A stretch of DNA of 64,000 bases from Pictodentalium vernedei (taxonomy: Eukaryota; Mollusca; Scaphopoda; Dentaliida; Dentaliidae): NCBI GenBank assembly GCA_031216915.1, contig CM062294.1, forward strand, positions 164,689,455 to 164,753,454. Reading direction: 5' to 3'. Both the position numbers and the translations under genes were made by a program. The notes beneath the pieces were generated by a model. That model was given only the letters and a program-made list of their open reading frames with translations, made no database searches and was not told the origin of the DNA. Every line of letters begins with the position of its first letter. The stretch's first letter is position 1. Positions 24,557 through 32,709 of this stretch are shown here, in pieces.

Positions 24557-25309
24557 AGTAGGTGATAATTGAGAATACGAGCTCACCTGTACATGTACGT
24601 GTACGTGTACATGTACATCTCCATAGGATTTAGTGTTAAAATCGTGTACGTGTACAAGATTTTAACGGTTTTTTAGGGTGAGCTCGAATTTTTTTAACAC
24701 TGGACCCTATAGGAGGAATCCGTAGTTTTACGTACACGTACATGTACCGTTTTGATTGAAATCTGCAGATGTGTTTTCCCCATAGGATTCAGTGTTAAAT
24801 TGCGAGCAAAAAACCGTTTTGAGAGTTCGAGCTCATCGTCTTGTCGATTCTAACAATCCGCATCCGTACACGATTTTAACACTGAAACCCTATGGGGAGC
24901 GTTAAATTGCGAGCAAAAAAACGTTTTGAGAGTTCGACCTCATCATCTTGCCGATTCTAACGATCCGTGTCCGCACGCGATTTTAACGCTAAAACCCCAT
25001 GGTGAGTGTCAAATTGCGAGCAAAAAAACGTTTTGAGAGTTCGAACTCATCATCATCTTTGCCGATTCTAACAATCCGCGTCCGTTCACGATTTTAACAC
25101 TGAATCCTATGGGGGGAAACTCACTTGCGGATTTTTAGGTCTGAAATCGACTGGTGCGAAGAGGTGATGTTTGAATCCGCAAACCCACTGTAGCGTTTCT
25201 CGAAGTGAGACTGGCGCACGTTATTGCGAGGTGATCTCGATGGAAATGTTTTGAACGAAGAGTGTTGTCGTTGTCGGTGTATTGGAAATTTGCGAACCCA
25301 GTCACGTCT
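24557..25309 (+). repeat. Left terminal inverted repeat (about 753 bp)
   Basis: Complementary to 43073-43841. The outer part has alternating GTACATGTACGTGTACGTG. It is followed by palindromic CCATAGGATTTAGTGTTAAA boxes, then three 107-bp direct repeats (24780-25112), then a less repetitive inner part ending near GTCACGT at 25309. A 17-base indel distinguishes the arms near 25240/43147. Confidence 0.92.
24780..25112. repeat. 107-bp direct repeats within left TIR, palindromic edges
   Basis: TTAAATTGCGAGCAAAA (third copy with C for the second T) recurs at about 24795, 24902 and 25009. Each unit contains AACGTTTTGAGAGTTCGA, a CTCATCATCTTG-type block and CGATTCTAAC. The units are framed by CCATAGGATTCAGTGTTAAA and its complement TTTTAACACTGAAACCCTATGG. 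They may be binding sites for the integrase or the replication proteins. Confidence 0.8.
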
Positions 25310-25980
25310 TCCTGAAGTAAAAAAAGTAACACATGTTATCGTAATGAGTGAATGAGGTGTTTTGTTCAAAAAGAGTCGATTATGAATATAGTCTGTGTTA
25401 TAGACATTGATGTTTTCTGTTGATGGGACGGATAAAAATTGAGTTTTGAGGGGTTTTTTGTTCGAAGGGGAGTTGATCTGTAATAGATATTTGTGTTTTG
25501 CCTTGATTGAGAGATTGACTGTTAAGCGTTCGTTGGAAAAAGTCAAAAACACTTATCGGAATGTTTAAAACGCATTTTCCGCTCAATTAGGTTTTGAGTG
25601 GAAAAATTTTTAATATATTCATGATAGCAATCGGAGAGAGATTTGTTAAAATCAGTTTTCCATTGTGTGTTGAAACTGTTTAACAGTCATCAAAGGATTC
25701 TCTCTTAATTCGACACTCGGTGAATTGATGTGTGAATGAATGAAGATCTTTTGACAAAGTGTAAACACTACTGTCAAAATGCGTTAAATCAGAAACCGGT
25801 TTGTCATGAACTGTTTAAACGTATTTTTTAAAACTTCAATTAACACAGTGAGTTTGAGATGTGAATATTTTCAGATATTATATTAAGACGGAAAGAGTTT
25901 TTATTACTTAAAACATGAAATATAAAAAATATAATTAAACATTTAATTTTGAAAATAAATAAAAACAATTAAAACGAAAT
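25310..25980. other. Maverick left spacer, no gene recognised
   Basis: AT-rich leader between the TIR and the first gene. A minus-strand open frame (25121-25552) runs out of the TIR but resembles nothing. A TATATTAAGACGGAAAGAG-like promoter box lies near 25880, about 100 bases before the first ATG. Confidence 0.5.
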
Positions 25981-26868
25981 ATGTTTTGGAAGATGGATCC
26001 TAGACACCGAGATCGAATTTTAAACGAATATGAACGTGCCAAGAAGAGCATTCAGTCAGCTGATAGGAGCAGACGTCTCGGTGAGATGGAACTCAGACGT
26101 GAAGCCACAAAAATAGTTAAACCCGTGATGGAGGGTCAAGAGCGAAGCAGGAAGGAGATAGTCGAAGAATTGAGACCCATAAAGGAGAGTTCTTTGAGAA
26201 TGGGTTCGTTGCCTCCTAGTTTTGGAAATCGGTATTCCGTTCAATCTACACCGGATTACGTTCCCACGGGAATTCAAACAGATATGAGCGAGTCTGATGA
26301 TACGGCTTCGACTATCACCACTAGTAGCATCGCATCGTCCGATGATGATGGCGGTAAGAGAGATCAGTCGTATGGAATTTATAAGGATTCTCAGGGGAGA
26401 ACTTTTGTAGGTGATACGGAAGTGGAAATGGACGATGATGAATTGATCGTGGGTTCGAATAAATATAAAGTAACTCATGGTCTGCGGAGATTGCTCCTTT
26501 ACGATAAGCCTGGAGATTACACGGAACAGGATTTCGACAATTACGGAGACATTCTAGTTCAGACTCACGCCATGAAGAGAAATAACGATGCCAGAGAGAC
26601 GAGACCCAAAGCCAACAGAGGTTACAAGTGGACGAAAGTGGTGAAACCCGTATGGGACATGAACAAGAAGTTCGTCGAATCGATGACCGGCAAAGGGGTG
26701 AAAACCACTACTTTTCTTCCGAGCGATTCCGACGCTCTGTCTCAGAGATTGAGTTTGTTGATGGCGAGCAGACGGGCTGGTAACACGGGATTAGATAATC
26801 AGATGGTTGCTATATCTGACGAATTTTTGAGACAGAAGGTTTTGAATAAAAACCAGTATAAAGGCTGA
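25981..26868 (+). CDS. Conserved Maverick protein (295 aa), function unknown
   Basis: Intact ORF. The N-terminal third is charged and probably helical (MDPRHRDRILNEYERAKKSI), the middle is Ser/Thr/Asp-rich and disordered (about 95-125), and the C-terminal part is a compact domain (about 135-290) with FVGDTEVEMDDDELIVGSNKY, YTEQDFDNYGDILVQT, and RRAGNTGLDNQMVAI near the end. This C-terminal pattern recurs in Maverick-type elements of many invertebrates; I believe it corresponds to an uncharacterised Pfam DUF (possibly DUF8207), but cannot confirm it. Residues 235-239 read MTGKG, which fits the adenovirus-protease consensus (M/L/I)xGx-G, so it may be a processed virion protein. A start at M5 is also possible. 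First gene after the left TIR, on the same strand as the virion gene cluster. Confidence 0.8.
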   Translation: MFWKMDPRHRDRILNEYERAKKSIQSADRSRRLGEMELRREATKIVKPVMEGQERSRKEIVEELRPIKESSLRMGSLPPSFGNRYSVQSTPDYVPTGIQTDMSESDDTASTITTSSIASSDDDGGKRDQSYGIYKDSQGRTFVGDTEVEMDDDELIVGSNKYKVTHGLRRLLLYDKPGDYTEQDFDNYGDILVQTHAMKRNNDARETRPKANRGYKWTKVVKPVWDMNKKFVESMTGKGVKTTTFLPSDSDALSQRLSLLMASRRAGNTGLDNQMVAISDEFLRQKVLNKNQYKG

Positions 26869-26891
26869 TGAACGAATTGAAGGATTGATGC

Positions 26892-26912
26892 GTATATATA
26901 CTAAGTAGAGAG
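26892..26912 (+). promoter_or_regulatory. TATA-plus-purine promoter-like box
   Basis: GTATATATACTAAGTAGAGAG lies about 125-145 bases before the ATG at 27037. It matches the TATA then A/G-rich pattern in front of most genes of the element. Inferred only from position and recurrence. Confidence 0.45.
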
Positions 26913-27036
26913 AAACAAAACAAACAAACAAAAATAAAACAGTAAATTCTCACACTAGAATAATAAAAGTATTTAAACGGCAAAAAGGATTTACCAGTGA
27001 AAAAAACAAAACAAAAATATATCATAAAAATAAAAT

Positions 27037-27417
27037 ATGTTGGTGATAAAGAACAGGGGATACGTTAGAACTTACGTTCGAGGCGATTCTGGCATCGTCG
27101 ATTCTATAATGCGAGCGTCCACGAGCAATGCGGGTAGAAAACTCGCATCGACCGCGTTTGAGGTCGGTAAGAAGACGGCTTTGGATGCTGGTAAGAAAGC
27201 CGCTTCCGAAGCCATTGGTAGGATAGCTTCTGTGGCTGGCAAGAGGGCAGCCGACGCGTTGATCGACAAGTTGATCAGTCCGCCGGCGAAGCGAGCTGCG
27301 TTAGAGCGAACGCCGAAAAGTTGGAAAGATTTTAAGGATGCCGTGGTGCCCATACAAGATTTAGCCAAAATGATGAATGGATCCGGATTGAAGAGAACTC
27401 GCGACGGTGCGATATAA
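27037..27417 (+). CDS. Small basic Ala/Lys-rich protein, putative core protein
   Basis: Intact 126-residue ORF. It is rich in Ala, Lys and Arg, with helical repeats of the GKKAA type between residues 33 and 75 (VGKKTALDAGKKAASEAIG). The C-terminus carries MNGSG at 113-117, matching the adenain cleavage consensus (M/L/I)xGx-G. It lies just before the packaging ATPase in a rightward cluster of virion genes. Size, charge and cleavage motif suggest a DNA-condensing core protein of the adenovirus VII/X kind, but there is no clear sequence match. The function is inferred. Confidence 0.6.
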   Translation: MLVIKNRGYVRTYVRGDSGIVDSIMRASTSNAGRKLASTAFEVGKKTALDAGKKAASEAIGRIASVAGKRAADALIDKLISPPAKRAALERTPKSWKDFKDAVVPIQDLAKMMNGSGLKRTRDGAI

Positions 27418-27520
27418 ATAAATAAATAATAACATTAAAAACAGAGTTTGAAAAACATAAAAAAAAAATTGTGTTTGAAAAGAATCTAAAATAACAAACA
27501 AACAAAATAAAAAACAAAAG

Positions 27521-28342
27521 ATGAACATTAAAGATATGTCTTGGAACGACGCCGCGACCAAGAGGTCGAATAACGAGTTCTTTCCCAAGAGCATAAGAGG
27601 CTTGATAGTGGGAAAATCGAATTGTGGAAAGACCAATCTGTTGATGAATCTGTTGTCCCGACCCGACTGGTTGGATTACGACAGATTGTTCGTGTTTGGC
27701 AAGAGCTTGTTTCAACCCGAATACAGATTGCTTCGAGAGTGCATGGATCGCAGATTGCCCAAGGACGTCATAGCCAGAATCTTTGACAGTAGGGAGGAAT
27801 TCGACAAGAGTGGAGCTCCGCTCTCGACCATTTTGGACGGCGCGGCGACGGAGCTGATGAAGAGAAATGCATCTTCGAACGTCGAGTGTCGATTTTATGA
27901 GAACGCTAGCGACGTTCCGGATCCTAGGGAACTGAAATCGGAAGATAAGAATCTCATGATTTTCGACGATCTGCTTTTGGAAAGACAGAACCTATGTGAA
28001 TCGTATTACGTTAGGGGTCGACACAGCAACGTGGACTGTTTCTACCTGTCGCAGAATTATTTTCGATTGCCCAGACAGACGATAAGGGAGAACGCTAATT
28101 TTCTATGTCTCTTTCGCCAAGATCTCAAGAATCTCAATCACATCTACGGCGATCACGTCGCAAACGACATGAGCGCTGCGGAATTCAGGAGATTCTGCAA
28201 GAGGGTTTGGGATGGTGGACTTTACAATTTCATCGTGATCGATTTGACGAGCGAATTTAATCGCGAAAAATATCGGAGCGGATTCGACAAGTTTTATGTT
28301 TCCGATGGTAATAATAAGATAGAGCGTGAAAATAAAAATTAG
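27521..28342 (+). CDS. DNA packaging ATPase, FtsK/HerA type
   Basis: Intact 273-residue ORF. Walker A is GKSNCGKT at residues 31-38 and Walker B is LMIFDD at 145-150. A conserved RGRHSNVDCFYLSQ block (165-178) follows, where this family places its sensor/arginine-finger region. The N-terminus (residues 18-30, NEFFPKSIRGLIV) is also typical of the Polinton A32-like packaging ATPases, which thread the genome into the procapsid. It lies 100 bases after the basic-protein gene and 60 bases before the penton gene. All key residues are present, so this gene could still make protein. A second, diverged homologue from a different Polinton lies at 63355-63980. Confidence 0.92.
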   Translation: MNIKDMSWNDAATKRSNNEFFPKSIRGLIVGKSNCGKTNLLMNLLSRPDWLDYDRLFVFGKSLFQPEYRLLRECMDRRLPKDVIARIFDSREEFDKSGAPLSTILDGAATELMKRNASSNVECRFYENASDVPDPRELKSEDKNLMIFDDLLLERQNLCESYYVRGRHSNVDCFYLSQNYFRLPRQTIRENANFLCLFRQDLKNLNHIYGDHVANDMSAAEFRRFCKRVWDGGLYNFIVIDLTSEFNREKYRSGFDKFYVSDGNNKIERENKN

Positions 28343-28403
28343 AAAAAATAATAAATCTTCAAATAATTAGTTTTGAATAAAAAAAAAATAAAATTAAAAT
28401 ATA

Positions 28404-29159
28404 ATGTTCGAACATGGAGAATTGCTAGAACGGATAGCCGAGAATACGGCTGCGAAACAATCCATTCAAATCGTGGTGATTGGCGATTCGACTCGATTCG
28501 CTACGAAATTGGAACCTTCCATCGAACTGAATAGAGAGAAAAGTTACGGGATGGCTTTGGTGAATCTGGAGACTTATTATTCCTTTCCCAACGTCACCGA
28601 AAAGAATAACTCGTTCAAGTATTCCGACGGAACGGATTGGTTGGAGATTCGAATTCCCAAAGGGAGTTACGACATAGACGATTTGGACCATTACATTCAG
28701 ACGCGAATGAAGACGGATTGAAAGGGAAGCAACAAGATCAGACTCGCTCCCAATCCTAATACCTTACAGACGATGTTGGATTTGGAAGATAATTTTCGAG
28801 TGGATTTCAACACGGACGATTCTATAGGCAAGATGTTGGGATTCGATCAAAAGATGTATCGAGGCCACGCAGCATCTGAAAATACTGTCGACATTCTCGC
28901 TGTCAATAAAATTCTGGTGAACGTGGACGTGATTGCCGGAAGCTACGTGAATGGTAGCGCTCAATCAACGATCTATTCCTTCTTTCCAAACGTGTCGCCG
29001 GGTTATAAGATCGTGGAGCGACCTCGAAATTTAGTTTATCTACCAGTGATTTTGGACACGTTGTATAGTCTCAAAACCACGTTGACGGATCAAAATGGTG
29101 AACTGTTAGATCTTCGCGGAGAGAGAGTGACGATACGATTTCACATGAGAGAAATATAA
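28404..29159 (+). pseudogene. Probable minor capsid (penton) protein, one in-frame stop
   Basis: A single frame of about 251 codons, interrupted once by TGA at 28719-28721. Both halves are well kept. The first has SYGMALVNLETYYSFPNVTE and WLEIRIPKGSYDIDD. The second has DSIGKMLGFDQKMY, VNKILVNVDVIAGSYVNG, PGYKIVERPRNLVYLPV and a GERVTIRFHMREI end. This beta-rich protein accompanies the packaging ATPase in Maverick elements and is most likely the penton, though the assignment rests on context and remembered family pattern. The stop could arise by a C-to-T change at a CpG. No other lesion is visible, so inactivation looks recent. Confidence 0.7.
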
Positions 29160-29301
29160 AAGCAACAAAAAAAAAAAAATATTTTATATATAGATAACAA
29201 AAATAAAATAAATGCAATATTAATTTTACAAAATTATTTTAATATAATTATTAAACAAGAAACAATTGAAGTAAATATATTTTTTAAAAAAAACAGAAAT
29301 T

Positions 29302-29911
29302 ATGACAATACGTGGTTAAAAACGTGAACATATCCGCAGGACAGAGGAAGAAACTTAAGAGAGCGCAAACAACTCGAGGCGAGGCGGTGAGATTCAAATT
29401 CACTCACGAAGATCTGACGAGAGGTGGTCAGGATTCGATCGCCTGGACCAGAAGTCAAATCAAAAGGATGGAGAAAGCGATTCGCGATGGAAGAGGGTTG
29501 ACGGTGAGAATGAGTCCCGCTCAATTGAGATACAATTTGAGAATGAAAGGCGGTTTCCTACCGCTATTGGCAAGAATAGCTGCAAAAGCATTACCCTTCG
29601 CCGCAAAGGCGCTACCCTTTCTCGGAAAGACTCTCGGCGTGGGAGCTCTCACGGGACTCGCTAGTTCGGCAGTTGAGAAATTAATGGGTGGCAGCGGACT
29701 GTTTTTGAAGAAGAGAGGAGCCGTGTGTCGCGTTCACGTAGACGACAGCGGTAAAGGATTGTATCTAGAACCCGTTAGAGGTGGCAACTCTCTGAGAGGA
29801 AACGGTCTCTATCTGAAGAGTGATTGAAACGTCGAGCGACTCGGCAAGGGTTTGTTGCTCGGTGAGAATTCGCCGTTTAAGAACATACCGATTTTGAATA
29901 TGTTATTATAA
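29302..29911 (+). pseudogene. pVI/pX-like virion protein, start and C-terminus disrupted
   Basis: The main open stretch runs 29312-29827 with no ATG at its front. The nearest ATG (29302) is one frame away, so a single-base indel near 29310 is likely. An in-frame TGA at 29825-29827 cuts off a further 27 codons (to 29911) that continue the family-typical GLLLGENSPFKN pattern. Features: basic N-terminus (GQRKKLKRAQ), MKGG-F at residues 78-82, LMGG-S and LRGN-G (all adenain-type cleavage motifs), and a hydrophobic amphipathic stretch (ALPFAAKALPFLGKTLGVG) like the membrane-lytic helix of adenovirus pVI. It is followed by Gly-rich repeats GLFLKK, GLYLEP and GLYLKS. Probable role: processed internal capsid protein. 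Confidence 0.7.
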
Positions 29912-30413
29912 ATATAAAATTATTTAAAATATAAAAATCATAGAAAGTATAAAATAATATATTTAAAATGGGTGAAAAGGTGGAGAAAGAAATTTATCAC
30001 CTGGATGAAAAGGTGGAGAAACAATTTGACGATAATGACTAACATCGCGAGCCAGAGAGCGAAAAAATAAAAAAAATGGTTAGACGCTAATGATGGATAT
30101 CTAAGGAAAGAACTGATGAAAGAGATAGATGAAGTGCGGGATAGACGGTTGAGAATGAGACGATGCTTTCCACGGTCTCCACTACCTTCTGAAGAGAATG
30201 GTAATGATGCAAGTGTTACCAAGAGATGCACAACATTCGTTCATAATTATGATTCAGATAAACAAAAATGTTGCCATAAACGTATCACATCACAAAGAAA
30301 AAGAAAAAGAAGAATCAATGCTGAAACTTGAGAGAAAAGGAAACGTTATTATAGTATATTATGATGATAGTGAAGAAGAAGGAAAACAAAAAAAAAATAA
30401 AATAAAAAAGTAA
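29912..30413 (+). other. Possible decayed small gene, no family recognised
   Basis: Starts with a twice-repeated GAAAAGGTGGAGAAA (29974 and 30009). Several overlapping short frames follow (30116-30331, 30198-30413), with Lys/Arg-rich and acidic C-terminal stretches but no agreement on one frame. It is the last rightward sequence before the convergent hairpin. It may be a broken ORF or spacer. Confidence 0.3.
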
Positions 30414-30446
30414 ATGAGATTTAAAGATGATCTTATTACTTTTTTT
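30404..30446. terminator. Hairpin at convergent junction (A/T-flanked)
   Basis: AAAAAAGTAAATGAGAT pairs with ATCTTATTACTTTTTT. It sits between the rightward cluster and the leftward gene at 30489-30935. It shares AGTAA(A)TGAGATTTA with the larger hairpin at 38691-38825, which sits at the other convergent junction. A shared bidirectional 3'-end signal is inferred. Confidence 0.55.
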
Positions 30447-30488
30447 TTTTTTTCATTTTTCTTCGCTAAAAATCAATCACTCTATTGT

Positions 30489-30935
30489 TTATATTTCCAA
30501 GTCCGTTATTAGCATGTTGACGCTCGTGTCTTCTTTTTTGAAAACGTGTTGAATGTTTATCTTTACTCTTTTGAGTTTTTTTACATCGGTCAACTCGCTC
30601 TCACCACCCAATTTCTTCACGAGTTCGAATGAGATGTTTGGAAATATGTAATTTCCATAGGGCAACGACAAATCGTCCTTGTCAAATTCTCTATCTTCGG
30701 CGATCACGACGTTCTGCAGATCACTTTGGTACTCATAAATCAAATCGAGCGCGGCTTCGTCCAATTTCAGAGGCATCATATATTTCTCATATTTGTGCTC
30801 TGAGCCCTTCATCACGACATCGTTCAATTCGATGGGATCGTGTCGTTGTAATCTATAGATTTTATGACCGAATTTCTTATACGTTTCAACTCGTTTCAAT
30901 TTCAATTCGCATCTTTTAGGTGTTGTTGTCTTCAT
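30489..30935 (-). CDS. Uncharacterised 148-aa protein, intact member of a tandem pair
   Basis: Intact leftward ORF from ATG 30935. It is charged, without membrane segments or cysteine clusters. Recognisable blocks are MKTTTPKRCELKLKRVETYK, the HDPIELNDVV block, the DEAALDLIYEYQSDL helix and VIAEDREFDKDDLSLPYGN. A decayed paralogue lies 700 bases upstream (31184-31635), with the same start and the same AEDREF/GGES blocks. A TATA box with an AAAGAGC start region (31042-31061, minus) lies about 110-125 bases upstream of the ATG. Together with the divergent IAP it forms an accessory region between the structural cluster and PolB. I recognise no family and assign no function. Confidence 0.7.
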   Translation of the reverse strand: MKTTTPKRCELKLKRVETYKKFGHKIYRLQRHDPIELNDVVMKGSEHKYEKYMMPLKLDEAALDLIYEYQSDLQNVVIAEDREFDKDDLSLPYGNYIFPNISFELVKKLGGESELTDVKKLKRVKINIQHVFKKEDTSVNMLITDLEI

Positions 30936-31041
30936 GATCGATTATTTGTTTTTTTTTGTTTTTACAAATTCTTGCAAATAATGTATATTTTAGATTTTGT
31001 ATTTAAATAATAATTTGTTAAAGTTTGTTATTTTTTTTTTT

Positions 31042-31061
31042 GCTCTTTATATATATATAAA
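31042..31061 (-). promoter_or_regulatory. TATA-plus-purine promoter-like box
   Basis: On the minus strand: TTATATATATATAAAGAGCA, upstream of the gene starting at 30935. A second, longer one (31126-31150) precedes nothing obvious except the 3' end of the decayed paralogue, and probably arose with the tandem duplication. Confidence 0.45.
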
Positions 31062-31183
31062 CAAGTTGTTTTTTTAATTTTTAATTTTCTTTAATGTAAA
31101 ATTTTTTTTTAGTAAAAGTTTTTTTTCTCTTTATATATATATATATATAAAAAAAGTTAAATTTTTAATTTCAATCTCTCTAT

Positions 31184-31635
31184 TGTTTATATTTCCAAGT
31201 CCATTATTAGCAAGTTGACATTCGTCATTTTTCCACATACGAAAATGGTGTGAATGTTTATCTTTACTCTTTTGAGTTTTTTTCATAGGCGAATGCGCTC
31301 TCACCACCCGATTTCTTCACGATTTTGGGTGAGATTATTGGATATATGTAACCTCCATAGGACAACAATAAATCACCCCTGTGGAATTCTCTGTCTTCGG
31401 CGACGATGATATTAATCAGCAGTTCGCTTTGGTACTCGTAAAACAAATCGAGTGCGGCTTCATCCACTTTCAAACACATTCGATATTTGTGGTAGTAGCG
31501 CTCTAAGTCCACCATCTTGACCTCATTCAACTCGATGGGATCGTGTGGTTATAATGTATAGATATTAAAACTGGATTTCTCATACCTTTCGTCTCATTTC
31601 AATTTCAATTCGCATCTTTTAGGTGTTGTTTTCAT
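31184..31635 (-). pseudogene. Decayed paralogue of the 30489-30935 gene
   Basis: Begins at ATG 31635 with MKTTPKRCELKLK followed at once by an in-frame TGA. Recognisable sequence resumes downstream (31264-31530: HKYRMCLKVDEAALDLFYEYQ, AEDREFHRGDL). The frame is lost again before the shared LLIMDLEI-like end near 31184. The coding and flanking AT-rich DNA are duplicated in tandem with a 700-base period. Confidence 0.75.
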
Positions 31636-31721
31636 GATCGATTATTTGTTTTTTTATGAATTCTTACAAATAATGTATATTTTAAATTTTGTATTTAAAT
31701 AATAATTTGTTAAAAAAAAAG

Positions 31722-31755
31722 TTTCTCTTTATTTCTCTTTATATATAAATAAAAG
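31722..31755. promoter_or_regulatory. Divergent TATA region before IAP
   Basis: TTTCTCTTTATTTCTCTTTATATATAAATAAAAG lies about 50-80 bases upstream of the IAP ATG on the plus strand, and about 90-120 bases upstream of the decayed leftward paralogue on the other. It may serve both directions. Confidence 0.4.
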
Positions 31756-31803
31756 TTAAAAAAAAAAAAAAATCTTACAAACTCAATTTTGAGGTAAAAA
31801 ACA

Positions 31804-32436
31804 ATGATCAAGTCCAAACATCCGAATTATAGTCTAGAACGTGCAAGACTTCAAATGTTTAAAAATTGGCCTTCGCATCTCGCTCAAAAACCTGAAGATT
31901 TAGCCGCCGCGGGTTTCGTTTATGTGGGTAGAGGCGACAAAGTCAAATGTTTTTGTTGCGACATACATTTGATGAATTGGGAACCTCACGATGTACCTTT
32001 ACTAGAACACATAAGTAATATTGAAAAAGGCGAATGCGATTATTTGAACAAGATCCTAACATTGGGATTGATCAAAATCCAAGACGAAGAGAGGGATAGA
32101 GACAAAAACCAAAAATTATTGATGGATATGTTACAACTCGGATACACCGAGGAACAATTGTACGATGTGTTAAACATCGCGAACAAGACCCTGTCTCAAT
32201 TCATGACTTTAGAACATCTCATCAAATTCATGGCGGAAGCGGACGAGTTATCGTCACATGTCGAAAACAAACCAAGTAAAACGTCCACCACCAAGTGTCT
32301 GGTCTGTGAAGGTGTCACAAACGTCTTGTTTCTACCGTGTGCACACCTGCGTTATTGTAGAGAATGTCATTCCGAAGACGAGAAAACGTGTTCGGTTTGC
32401 GAGCGAGAAATAAAAGCGGTCTTAAATTGTTTTTGA
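31804..32436 (+). CDS. iap: Inhibitor of apoptosis protein (BIR + RING), intact
   Basis: Intact 210-residue ORF. A single BIR domain (about 10-80) has the zinc ligands C49, C52, H69 and C78 (Cx2C, x16, H, x8, C) and the typical EDLAAAGFVYVGRGDKVKCF lead-in. A short helical, UBA-like stretch follows (about 100-140; LGYTEEQLYDV). A C-terminal C3HC4 RING (165-210) has C165, C168, C179, H181, C185, C188, C196 and C199. BIR-RING proteins block caspases and act as E3 ubiquitin ligases. Here it is an accessory gene of the element, between the unknown gene pair and PolB, with its own TATA box. It was probably captured from a host or another virus, and is apparently under less decay than PolB beside it. 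Expression would act in the host cytoplasm to delay death of the infected cell. Confidence 0.92.
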   Translation: MIKSKHPNYSLERARLQMFKNWPSHLAQKPEDLAAAGFVYVGRGDKVKCFCCDIHLMNWEPHDVPLLEHISNIEKGECDYLNKILTLGLIKIQDEERDRDKNQKLLMDMLQLGYTEEQLYDVLNIANKTLSQFMTLEHLIKFMAEADELSSHVENKPSKTSTTKCLVCEGVTNVLFLPCAHLRYCRECHSEDEKTCSVCEREIKAVLNCF

Positions 32437-32503
32437 ATAAAAACACATTAAAGAAAAAAAATCGAATTTAAAATTTAACTTTTTTTTTTTTTTTTTTTTT
32501 TTA

Positions 32504-32522
32504 TTATATATTTAAAAAGAGT
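32504..32522 (+). promoter_or_regulatory. TATA-plus-purine box before PolB
   Basis: TTATATATTTAAAAAGAGT lies about 190 bases upstream of the PolB ATG at 32710, after a long T run. Confidence 0.35.
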
Positions 32523-32709
32523 AAAAAAAGCAAAACTTTTTAAACAAATTACTTAAATACAAAATTCGGAAAAAAATATATTCTTACAAAATGAAACAAA
32601 CAGATAAAAAAAAATTGGAAATTTAAATGAGAAAACCGTACCTCAGTTAAACGAGATTTGTAAACTATTAAAAATTTCACATTTCAGAAATCATAGAACT
32701 AAATCAAAA

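Noticed and set aside
24780..25112. CRISPR-like array
   Set aside because: Repeats are 107 bp direct copies with no unique spacers, in a eukaryotic TIR.
25121..25552. 143-codon minus-strand ORF running out of the left TIR
   Set aside because: It overlaps repeat DNA, resembles no family and lacks an equivalent ORF from the right TIR; likely chance.
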